Below, one piece after another: positions 13,101-23,750 of a stretch of 64,000 nt of DNA. The DNA is taken from the NCBI GenBank assembly GCA_963965975.1, contig OZ014412.1, positions 12,290,849 to 12,354,848 of the forward strand, in the 5' to 3' direction. A model generated the notes under the pieces. It was not told the DNA's origin. It made no database searches and worked only from the letters and a program-made list of their open reading frames with translations. How positions within the stretch are numbered: the first letter of the stretch is position 1; each line of letters begins with the position of its first letter. The translations under genes were made by a program, and so were the position numbers. Origin of the DNA: Xestospongia bergquistia. Lineage: Eukaryota > Porifera > Demospongiae > Haplosclerida > Petrosiidae.

Positions 13101-16100
13101 ATTGGACTAACTAAATGAACTGTTATTAACAGTTTAGTAAGTTGGTTTGCATTAACACACAAAAGTCTTTAAATTAAAGACTTTAGAAGGTTTAGACTAT
13201 TGAATGAAGTTAATAAAGTAAACAGCTCAGTCTAAAGGACTCTATGGGACTAACTAAATAAGCTGTTATTAACAGTTTAGTAAGTTGGTTTGCATTAACA
13301 CTCTAAAGTCTTTAAATTAAAGACTTTAGAAGGTTTAGACTATTGAGGGAAGTTAATATGTAAACAGCTCAGTCTAAAGGACTCTATCGGACTAACTAAA
13401 TAAACTGCTCTTAACTGTTTAGTAAGTTGGTTTGCAATAACACTCTAAAGTCTTTAAATTAAAGACTTTAGAAGGTTTAGACTATTGAGCGAAGTTAATA
13501 AAGTAAACAGGTCATTCTAAAGGACTCTATGGGACTAACTAAATAAAATGCTATTAACAGTTTAGTAAGTTGGTTTGCATTAACACTCTAAAGTCTTTAA
13601 ATTAAAGAGTTTAGAAGGTTTAGACTATTGAGTGAAGTTAATAAAGTTAACAGCTCAGTTTAAAGGACTCTATGGGTCTAACTACATAAACTGTTATTAA
13701 CAGTTTAGTAAGTTGGTTCGCATTAACACTCTAAAGTCTTTAAATTAAAGACTTTAGAAGGTTTAGACTATTGAGTGAAGTTAATAAAGTAAACAGCTCA
13801 GTCTAAAGGACTCTATGGGACTAACTAAATAAACTGCTATGAACTGTTTAGTAAGTTGGTTTGCATTAACACTCTAAAGTCTTTAAATTAAAGACTTTAG
13901 AATGTTTAGACTATTGAGTGAAGTTAATAAATTAAACAGTTCAGTCTAATGGACTCTATGGGACTAACTAAATAAACTGTTATTAACAGTTTAGTAAGTT
14001 GGTTTGCCTTAACACTCTAAAGTCTTTCAATTAAAGACTTTAGAAGGTTTAGACTATTGATTGAAGTTAAGAAAGTAAACAGCTCAGTCTAATGGACTCT
14101 ATGGGACTAACTAAATGAACTGTTATTAACAGTTTAGTAAATTGGTTTGCATTAAGACTCTATAGTCTTTAAATTAAAGACTTTAGAACGTTTAGAATAT
14201 TCAATGAAGTTAACAAAGTAAACAGCTCAGTCTAAAGGACTCTATGGGACTAACTAAATAAACTGTTATTAACAGTTTAGTAGGATGGTTTGCATTAACA
14301 CTCTAAAGTCTTTAAATTAAAGACTTTAGAAGGTTTAGACTATTAAGTGAAGTTAATAAAGTAAACAGCTCAGTCTAAAGGACTCTATGGGACTAAATAA
14401 ATAAACTTCTATTAACTGTTTAGTAAGTTGGTTTGCATTAACACTCTAAAGTCTTTAAATTAAAGACTTTAGAAGGTTTAGACTATTGAGTGATGTTAAT
14501 AAAGTAAACAGCTCAGTCTAAAGGACTCTATGGGACTAACTAAATAAACTGTTATTAACAGTTTAGTAAGTTGGTTTGCCTTAACACTCTAAAGTCTTTA
14601 AATTAAAGACTTTAGAAGGTTTAGACTATTGAGTGAAGTTAATAAAGTAAACAGCTCAGTCTAAAGGACTCTATGGGACTAACTAAATAAACTGTTATTA
14701 ACAGTTTAGTAAGTTGGTTTGCATTAACACTCTAAAGTCTTTAATTTAAAGACTTTAGAAGGTTTAGACTATTAAGTAAATTTTATAAAGTAAACTGCTC
14801 ATTTTAAAGGACTCTGTGGGACTAACTATATAAACTTCTATTAACAGTTTAGTAAGTTGGTTTGCATTAACACTCTAAAGTCTTTAAATTAAAGACTTTA
14901 GAAGGTTTAGACTATTGATTGAACTTAACAAAGTAAACAGCTCAGTCTAAAGGACTCTATGGGACTAACTAAATGAACTGTTATTAACAGTTTAGTAAGT
15001 TGGTTTGCATTAACACTCTAAAGTCTTTAAATTAAAGACTTTAGAAGGTTTAGACTATTGAGTGAAGTTAATAAAGTAAACAGCTCAGTCTAGTGGATTC
15101 TATGGGACTAACTAAATGAACTGTTATTAACAATTTAGTAAGTTCGTTCGCATTAACACTCTAAAGTCTTTAAATTAAAGACTTTCGAAGGTTTAGACTA
15201 TTGAGTGAAGTTAATCAAGTAAACAGCTCAGTCTAAAGGACTCTATGAGACTAACTAAATAAACTGTTATTAACAGTTTAGTAAGTTGGTTTGTATTAAC
15301 ACTCTAAAGTCTTTAAATTAAAGACTTTAGAAGGATTAGACTATTGAGTGAAGTTAAAAAAGTAAACAGCTCAGTCTAAAGGATTCTTTGGACTAACTAA
15401 ATAAACTGTTATTAAATGTTTAGTAAGTTGGTTTGCATTAACACTCTAAAGTCGTTAAATTAAAGACTTTAGAAGGTTTAGACTATTGATTGAAGTTAAC
15501 AAAGTAAACAGCTCAGTCTAATGGACTCTATGGGACTAACTAAATAAACTGTTATTAACAGTTTAGTAAGTTGGTTTGCATTAACACTCTAAAGTCTTTA
15601 AATTAAAGACTTTAGAAGGTTTAGACTATTGAGTGAAGTTAATAAAGTAAACAGGTCAGTCTAAAGGATTCTTTCGACTGACTAAATAAACTGTTATTTA
15701 CAGTTTAGTACGTTGGTTTGCATTAAGACTCTAAAGTCATTAAATTAAAGACTTTAGAAGGATTAGACTATTGAGTGAAGTTAATAAAGTAAAAAGCTCA
15801 GTCTAAAGGACTCTATGGGACTAACTAAATAAACTGTTATTAACAGTTTAGTAAGTTGGTTTGCATTAACACTCTAAAGTCTTTAAATTAAAGACTTTAG
15901 AAGGTTTAAACTATTGAGTGAAGTTAATAAAGTAAACAGCTCAGTCTAAAGGACTCTATGGGACTAACTAAATTAACTGTTATTAACAGTTTAGTAAGTT
16001 GGTTTGCATTAACACTCTAAAGTCTTTAAATTAAAGACTTTAGAAGGTTTCGACTATTGAGTGAAGTTAATAAAGTAAACAGCTCGGTCTGAAGGACTCT

Positions 16101-16745
16101 ATGGGACTAACTAAATAAATTGTTATTAACAGTTTAGTAAGATGGTTTGCATTAACACTCTAAAGTCTTTAAATTAATGACTTTAGAAGGTTTAGACTAT
16201 TGAGTGAAGTTAATAAAGTAAACAGCTCAGTCTAAAGGACTCTATGGGACTAACTAAATAAACTGTTATTAACAGTTTAGTAAGTTGGTTTGCCTTAACA
16301 CTCTAAAGTCTTTCAATTAAAGACTTTAGAAGGTTTAGACTATTGATTGAAGTTAACAAAGTAAACAGCTCAGTCTAATGGACTCCATGGGTCTAACTAA
16401 ATGAACTGTTATTAAAAGTTTAGTACGTTTGTTTGCATTAACACTCTAAAGTCTTTAAATTAAAGACTTTAGAAGGTTTAGACTATTGAATGAAGTGAAT
16501 AAAGTAAACAGCTCAGTCTAAAGGACTCTATTGGACTAACTAAATAAACTGTTATTAACAGTTTAGTAAGTTGGTTTGCATTAACACTCTAAAGTCTTTA
16601 AATTAAAGACTTTAGAAGGTTTAGACTATTGAGGGATGTTAAGAAAGTAAACAGCTCAGTCTAAAGGACTCTATGGGACTAACTAAATAAACTGCTATTA
16701 ACTGTTTAGTAAGTTGGTTTGCATTAACACTCTAAAGTCTTTAAA
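10120..16745 (+). repeat. 6.6-kb segment duplicated at 34.4-41.3 kb
   Basis: Aligned by private variants: tttagcaggt at 10171 and 34481 (offset 24,310), the TTTAGATAAC stub joint at 11501 and 36520 (offset 25,019), the gaacgtttagaatattc variant near 14,187 and 38,920 (offset 24,734), and gagggatgtt at 16631 and 41222 (offset 24,591). The offset changes by +709 (one 5-monomer HOR unit), then -285 (two monomers) and then -143 (one monomer). The copies therefore differ by whole repeat units, the signature of unequal exchange. The right end coincides with the orientation switch at 16,745; the other copy continues forward past its equivalent point. Confidence 0.87.
13630..15602 (+). repeat. Left arm of a 2-kb inverted repeat around the first switch
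   Basis: Read leftward from about 15,602, this stretch matches block 2 read rightward from 16,745, monomer by monomer. Ordered marks shared in reverse complement: the TAATGG/GATTGAAGTTAACAAAG monomer, the one with GGATTCTTTGG and AAATGTTTAG, the one with TCTATGAGAC and TTGTATTAAC, TAGTGGATTC with CAATTTAG, GCTCATTTTAAAGG with TTCTATTAAC, GAACGTTTAGAATATTC, and TAAATTAAACAGTTCAG. The match ends near 13,630. Between the arms lie 1,143 bp, close to eight monomers. Confidence 0.83.
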
Positions 16746-16759
16746 TTAAAGACTTTAGA
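16731..16759. other. Orientation switch 1, forward to reverse, on the 29-bp palindrome
   Basis: A perfect 29-bp palindrome (axis 16,745) is preceded by forward flank (ttgcattaacac) and followed by the exact complement of the same flank (gtgttaatgcaa). Forward monomers fill everything to the left and reverse monomers everything to the right to 29.9 kb. The joint is a hybrid of two left halves sharing the palindrome and has no filler bases. It is consistent with hairpin- or cruciform-mediated template switching or strand fusion, or with an assembly fold-back. Confidence 0.95.
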
Positions 16760-18780
16760 GTGTTAATGCAAACCAACTTACTAAACTGTTAATAACAGTT
16801 TATTTAGTTAGTCCCATAGAGTCCATTAGACTGAGCTGTTTACTTTGTTAACTTCAATCAATAGTCTAAACCTTCTAAAGTCTTTAATTTAAAGACTTTA
16901 GAGTGTTAATGCAAACCAACTTACTAAACATTTAATAACAGTTTATTTAGTTAGTCCAAAGAATCCTTTAGATTGAGCTGTTTACTTTTTTAACTTCACT
17001 CAATAGTCTAATCCTTCTAAAGTCTTTAATTTAAAGACTTTAGAGTGTTAATACAAACCAACTTACTAAACTGTTAATAACAGTTTATTTAGTTAGTCTC
17101 ATAGAGTCCTTTAGACTGAGCTGTTTACTTGATTAACTTCACTCAATAGTCTAAACCTTCGAAAGTCTTTAATTTAAAGACTTTAGAGTGTTAATACAAA
17201 CGAACTTACTAAATTGTTAATAACAGTTCATTTAGTTAGTCCCATAGAATCCACTAGACTGAGCTGTTTACTTTATTAACTTCACCCAATAGTCTAAACC
17301 TTCTAAAGTCTTTAATTTAAAGACTTTAGAGTGTTAATGCAAACGAACTTACTAAACTGTTAATAACGGTTCGTTTAGTTAGTCCCATAGAGTCCTTTAG
17401 ACTGAGCTGTTTACTTTGTTAAGTTCCATCAATAGTCTAAACCTTCTAAAGTCTTTAATTTAAAGACTTTAGAGTGTTAATGCAAACCAACTTACTAAAC
17501 TGTTAATAGAAGTTTATTTAGTTAGTCCCACAGAGTCCTTTAAAATGAGCAGTTTACTTTATAAAATTTACTTAATAGTCTAAACCTTCTAAAGTCTTTA
17601 AATTAAAGACTTTAGAGTGTTAATGCAAACCAACTTACTAAACTGTTAATAACAGTTTATTTAGTTAGTCCCATAGAGTCCTTTAGACTGAGCTGTTTAC
17701 TTTATTAACTTCACTCAATAGTCTAAACCTTCTAAAGTCTTTAATTTAATGACTTTAGAGTGTTAAGGCAAACCAACTTACAAAACTGTTAATAACAGTT
17801 TATTTAGTTAGTCCCATAGAGTCCTTTAGACTGAGCTGTTTACATTATTAACCTCACTCAATAGTCTAAACCTTCTAAAGTCTTAATTTAAAGACTTTAG
17901 AGTGTTAATGCAAACCAACTTACTAAACAGTTAATAGCAGTTTATTTATTTAGTCCCATAGAGTCCTTTAGACTGAGCTGTTTACTTTATTAACTTCACT
18001 TAATAGTCTAAACCTTCTAAAGTCTTTAATTTAAAGACTTTAGAGTGTTAATGCAAACCATCCTACTAAACTGTTAATAACAGTTTATTTAGTTAGTCCC
18101 ATAGAGTCCTTTAGACTGAGCTGTTTACTTTGTTAACTTCATTGAATATTCTAAACGTTCTAAAGTTTTTAATTTAAAGACTATAGAGTCTTAATGCAAA
18201 CCAATTTACTAAACTGTTAATAACAGTTCATTTAGTTAGTCCCATAGAGTCCATTAGACTGAGCTGTTTACTTTCTTAACTTCAATCAATAGTCTAAACC
18301 TTCTAAAGTCTTTAATTGAAAGACTTTAGAGTGTTAAGGCAAACCAACTTACTAAACTGTTAATAACAGTTTATTTAGTTAGTCCCATAGAGTCCATTAG
18401 ACTGAACTGTTTAATTTATTAACTTCACTCAATAGTCTAAACATTCTAAAGTCTTTAATATAAAGACTTTAGAGTGTTAATGCAAACCAACTTACTAAAC
18501 AGTTCATAGCAGTTTATTTAGTTAGTCACATAGAGTCCTTTAGACTGAGCTGTTTACTTTATTAACTTCACTCAATAGTCTAAACCTTCTAAAGTCTTTA
18601 ATTTAAAGACTTTAGAGTGTTAATGCAAACCAACTTACTAAACTGTTAATAAAAGTTTATGTAGTTAGACCCATAGAGTCCTTTAAACTGAGCTGTTAAC
18701 TTTATTAACTTCACTCAATAGTCTATACCTTCTAAAGTCTTTAATTTAAAGACTTTAGAGTGTTAATGCAAACCAACTTG
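16745..18780 (-). repeat. Right arm of the 2-kb inverted repeat
   Basis: Reverse copy of 13,630-15,602, starting directly at the switch axis. It also carries a TTCCATCAA mark (about 17,419), the complement of GATGGAACTT at about 39,650 and not of the GATTGAACTT at about 14,925. Its closest relative may therefore be the block 3 copy rather than the adjacent block 1 copy. The arm ends at about 18,780, where a truncated monomer (cttgctatctaaag) begins a different segment. Confidence 0.8.
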
Positions 18781-20300
18781 CTATCTAAAGTCTTTAATTT
18801 AAAGACTTTAGAGTATTAACGCAAACCAACTTACTAAACTGTTAATAACAGTTTATATAGTTAGTCCCATAAAGTTCTTTAGACTGAGCTGTTTACTTTA
18901 TTAACTTAACTCAACAGTCTAAACCTTCTAAAGTCTTTAATTTAAAGACTTTAGATTGTTAATGCAAACCAACTTACTAATCTGTTAATAACAGTTCATT
19001 TAGTTAGTCCCATAGAATCCACTAGACTGAGCTGTTTACTTTATTAACTTCACTCAATAGTCTAAACCTTCTAAAGTCTTTAATTTAAAGACTTTAGAGT
19101 GTTAATGCAAACCAACTTACTAAACTGTTAATGACAGTTCATTTAGTTAGTCCCATAGAGTCCATTAGACTGAGCTGTTTACTTTGTCATCTTCAATCAA
19201 TAGTCTAAACCTTCTAAAGTCTTTAACTTAAAGTCTTTAGAGTGTTTATGCAAACCAACTTACTAAACTGTTCATAGCAGTTTATTTAGTTAGTCCCACA
19301 GAGTCCTTTAGAACGAGGAGTTTACTTTATAAAATTTAGTTAATAGTCTAAACTTTCTAAAGTCTTTAAATTAAAGACTTTAAAGTGTTAATTTAAACCA
19401 ACTTACTAAACTGTTAATAACAGTTTATTTAGTTTGTCCCATAGAGTCCTTTAGACTGAGCTGTTTACTTTATTAACTTCACTCAATAGTCTAAACCTTC
19501 TAAAGTCTTTAATTTAAACACTTTAGAGTGTCAAGGCAAACCCACTTACTAAACTGTTAATAACTGTTTATTTAGTTAGTCCCATAGAGTCCTTTAGACT
19601 GAGCTGTTTATTTTATTAACTTCACTCAACAGTCTAAACCATCTAAAGTCTTTAATTTAAAGACTTTAAAGTGTTAATGCAAACCAACTTACTAAACAGT
19701 TAATAGCAGTTTATTTTGTTAGTCCCATAGAGTCCTTTAGACTGAGCTGTTTACTTTATCAACTTCACTCAACAGTCTAAACCTTCTAAAGTCTTTAATT
19801 TAAAGACTTTAGAGTGTTAATGCAAACCAACTTACTAAACAGTTAATAGCAGTTTATTTAGTTAGTCCCATAGAGTCCTTTAGACTGAGCTGTTTACTTT
19901 ATTAACTTCACTCAATAGTGTAAACCTTCTAAACTCTTTAATTTAAAGACTTTAGAGTGTTAATGCAAACCAACTTACTAAACATTTAATAACAGTTTAT
20001 TTAGTTAGTCCAAAGAATCCTTTAGACTGAGCTGTTCACTTTTTTAACTTCACTCAATAGTCTAAACCTTCAAAAGTCCTTAATTTAAAGACTTTAGAGT
20101 GTTAATACAAACCAACTTACTAAACTGTTAATAACAGTTTATTTAGTTAGTCTCGTAGAGTCCTTTAGACTGAGCTGTTTACATTATTAACTTCACTCAA
20201 TAGTCTAAACATTCTAAAGTCTTTAATTTAAAGACTTTAGAGTGTTAATGCAAACTACTTTCTAAACTGTTAATAACAGTTTCTTTAGTTAGTCCCATGG
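18781..20300 (-). repeat. 1.5-kb segment of block 2 copied at 22.0-23.7 kb
   Basis: Begins with a truncated monomer (ctatctaaag at 18781, again at 22032, offset 3,251) and contains a run of marked monomers that recurs in the same order: GTCATCTTCAATC, GAACGAGGAG with TAAAATTTAG, TAATTTAAACACTTTAG with GTCAAGGC, CATCTAAAG, CAAAGAATCC and TCTCGTAGAG (20151 and 23545). The offset rises to 3,394, that is by exactly one monomer, because the second copy has an extra standard monomer near 23,190-23,330. Edges approximate. Confidence 0.8.
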
Positions 20301-22031
20301 AGTCCATTAGACTGAGCTCTTTACTTTATTAACTTCACTCAACAGTATAAACCTTCTAAAGTCTTTAATTTAAAGACTTTAGAGTGTTAATGCAAACCAA
20401 CTTACTAAACTGTTAATAACATTTTATTTAGTTAGTCCCATAGAGTCCTTTAGACTGAGCTGTTTACTTTATTAACTTCATTCAATAGTCTAAACCTTCT
20501 AAAGTCTTTAATTGAATGACTTTAGAGTGTTAATGCAAACCAACTTACTAAACTGTTAATAACAGTTCATTTAGTTAGTCCCATCGAGTCCATTAGACTG
20601 AGCTGTTTTCTTTGTTAACTTCAATCAATAGTCTAAACCTTCTGAAGTCTTTAATTGAAAGACTTTAGAGTGTGACAGGAAACCAACTTACTAAACTGTT
20701 AATAACAGTTTATTTAGTTAGTCCCATAGAGTCCATTAGACTGAGCTGTTTACTTTATTAACTTCACTCAATAGTCTAAACCTTCTAAAGTCTTTAATTT
20801 AAAGACTTTAGAGTGTTAATGGAAACCAACTTACTAAACTGTTAATAACACTTCATTTAATTAGTCCCATAGAGTCCATTAGACTGAGCTGTTTACATTA
20901 AGAACTTCAGTCAATAGTCTAAACCTTCTAAAGTCTTTAATTTAAAGACTTTAGAGTGTTAATGCAAACTAACTTACTAAACTGTTAATAACAGTATATT
21001 TAGATAGTCCCATAGAGTCCTTTACACTGAGCTGTTTACTTTATTAACTTCACTCAATAGTCTAAACGTTCTAAAGTCTTTAATTTAAAGACTTACATTG
21101 TTAATGCAAACCAACTTGCTAAACTGATAGTAACAGTTTATTTAGATAGTCCCATAGAGTCCTTTAGACTGAGCTGTTTACTTTGTTAACTTCAATCAAT
21201 AACCTTCTAAAGTCTTTAATTTAAAGACTTTAGACTGTTAAAGCAAAGCAACTTACAAAACTGTTAATAACAGTTTATTTATTTAGTCCCATAGAGTACA
21301 TTAGACTAAGCTGTTTACTTTATTAACTTCACTCAATAGTCTAAACCTTCTAAAGTCTTTAGTTTAAAGACTTTAGAGTGTTAATGCAAACCAACTTACT
21401 AAACTGTTAATAACATTTTATTTAGTTAGTCCCATCGAGTCCTTTAGACTGAGCTGTTTAATAACAGATAATAACAGTTTATTTAGTTAGTCCCATAGAG
21501 TCCTTTAGACTGAGCTGTTTACTTTATTAACTTCACTCAATAGTCTAAACCTTCTAAAGTCTTTAATTTAAAGACTTTAGAGTGTTAATGCAAACCAACT
21601 TACTAAACTGTTAATAACAGTTTATTTAGTTAGTCCCATAGAATCGTTTAGACTGAGCTGTTTACTTTATTAACTTCACTCAATAGTCTAAACCTTCTAA
21701 AGTCTCTAATTTAAAGACGTTAGAGTGTTAATGAAACCAACTTACTAAACTCTTAATAGAAGTTTATTTAGTTAGTCCCATGGAGTCCTTTAGATTGAGC
21801 AGTTTACTCTATAAAAATTTACTCAATAGTCTAAACCTCCTAAAGTCTTAAAATTAAAGACTGTAAAGTGTTAATGGAAACCAACTTACTAAAGTGTTAA
21901 TAACAGTTTCTTTAGTTAGTCCCATAGAGTCCTTTAAAGCGAGCTGTTTACTTTATAATCTTCACTTAATAGTCTAAACCTTCTAAAGTCTTTAATTTAA
22001 AGACTTTAGAGTGTAAATGCAAACCAACTTG

Positions 22032-23750
22032 CTATCTAAAGTCTTTAATTTAAAGACTTTAGAGTATTAACGCAAACCAACTTACTAAACTGTTAATAAC
22101 AGTTTATATAGTTAGTCCCATAAAGTCCTTTAGACTGAGCTGTTTACTTTATTAACTTCACTCAATAGTCTAAACCTTCTAAAGTCTTTAATTTAAAGAC
22201 TTTAGAGTGTTAATGCAAACCAACTTACTAAACTGTTAATAACAGTTCATTTAGTTAGTCCCGTAGAATCCACTAGACTGAGCTGTTTACTTTATTAACT
22301 TCACTCAATAGTCTAAACCTTCTAAAGTCTTTAATTTAAAGACTTTAGAGTGTTAATGCAAACAAACTTACTAAACTGTTAATGACAGTTCATTTAGTTA
22401 GTCCCATAGAGTCCATTAGACTGAGCTGTTTACTTTGTCATCTTCAATCAATAGTCTAAACCTTCTAAAGTCTTTAACTTAAAGTCTTTAGAGTGTTTAT
22501 GCAAACTAACTTACTAAACTGTTCATAGCAGTTTATTTAGTTAGTCCCACAGAGTCCTTTAGAACGAGGAGTTTACTTTATAAAATTTAGTTAATAGTCT
22601 AAACCTTCTAAAGTCTTTAAATTAAAGACTTTAAAGTGTTAATGCAAACCAACTTACTAAACTGTTAATAACAGTTTATTTAGTTTGTCCCATAGAGTCC
22701 TTTAGACTGAGCTGTTTACTTTATTAACTTCACTCAATAGTCTAAACCTTCTAAAGTCTTTAATTTAAACACTTTAGAGTGTCAAGGCAAACCAACTTAC
22801 TAAACTGTTAATAACTGTTTATTTAGTTAGTCCCATAGAGTCCTTTAGACTGAGCTGTTTATTTTATTAACTTCACTCAAAAGTCTAAACCATCTAAAGT
22901 CTTTAATTTAAAGACTTTAAAGTGTTAATGCAAACCAACTTACTAAACAGTTAATAGCAGTTTATTTTGTTAGTCCCATAGAGTCCTTTAGACTGAGCTG
23001 TTTACTTTATCAACTTCACTCAACAGTCTAAACCTTCTAAAGTCTTTAATTTAAAGACTTTAGAGTGTTAATGCAAACATACTTACTAAACAGTTAATAG
23101 CAGTTTATTTAGTTAGTCCCATAGAGTCCTTTAGACTGAGCTGTTTACTTTATTAACTTCACTCAATAGTCTAAACCTTCTAAAGTCTTTAATTTAAAGA
23201 CTTTAGAGTGTTAATGCAAACCAACTTACTGAACTGTTAATAACAGTTTATTTAGTTAGTCCCATAGAGTCCTTTAGACTGAGCTGCTTACTTTATTAAC
23301 TTCACTCAATAGTCTAAACCTTCTAAACTCTTTAATTTAAAGACTTTAGAGTGTTAATGCAAACCAACTTACTAAACATTTAATAACAGTTTATTTAGTT
23401 AGTCCAAAGAATCCTTTAGACTGAGCTGTTCACTTTTTTAACTTCACTCAATAGTCTAAACCTTCTAAAGTCCTTAATTTAAAGACTTTAGAGTGTTAAT
23501 ACAAACCAACTTACTAAACTGTTAATAACAGTTTATTTAGTTAGTCTCGTAGAGTCCTTTAGACTGAGCTGTTTACATTATTAACTTCACTCAATAGTCT
23601 AAACATTCTAAAGTCTTTAACTTAAAGACTTTAGAGTGTTAATGCAAACTACTTACTAAACTGTTAATAACAGTTTCTTTAGTTAGTCCCATGGAGTCCA
23701 TTAGACTGAGCTCTTTACTTTATTAACTTCACTCAATAGTATAAACCTTC
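22032..23750 (-). repeat. Second copy of the 1.5-kb block 2 segment
   Basis: Partner of 18,781-20,300 with the same order of marked monomers plus one extra 143-bp unit. It ends near 23,750, soon after the CCATGGAGTCC / GAGCTCTTTAC monomer that both copies share. Just upstream, 21.6-22.08 kb (monomers with ACGTTAGAGTG and ATGAAACC) recurs at 26.4-26.85 kb at an offset of about 4,769, so these segments are nested copies. Confidence 0.78.

Larger units (their letters stand above)
1..16745 (+). repeat. 143-bp satellite array, forward block 1
   Basis: Head-to-tail tandem array of a 143-bp monomer. The period is direct: the landmark gtaaacagctcagtc (or its gtatac variant) starts at 3, 146 and 289 and continues at this spacing. 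The block holds about 117 monomers and is open at base 1, so the array extends further left. By eye the monomers differ by a few percent, with subtype-specific substitutions, small deletions and occasional truncated copies. All reading frames are broken by frequent TAA, TAG and TGA, and no protein is encoded. The block contains an 11-mer higher-order repeat near its start, and segments at 4.1-6.0 kb and 10.1-16.7 kb that are copied elsewhere in the window. It ends at an orientation switch whose axis is base 16,745. The family name is unknown to me. Confidence 0.98.
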
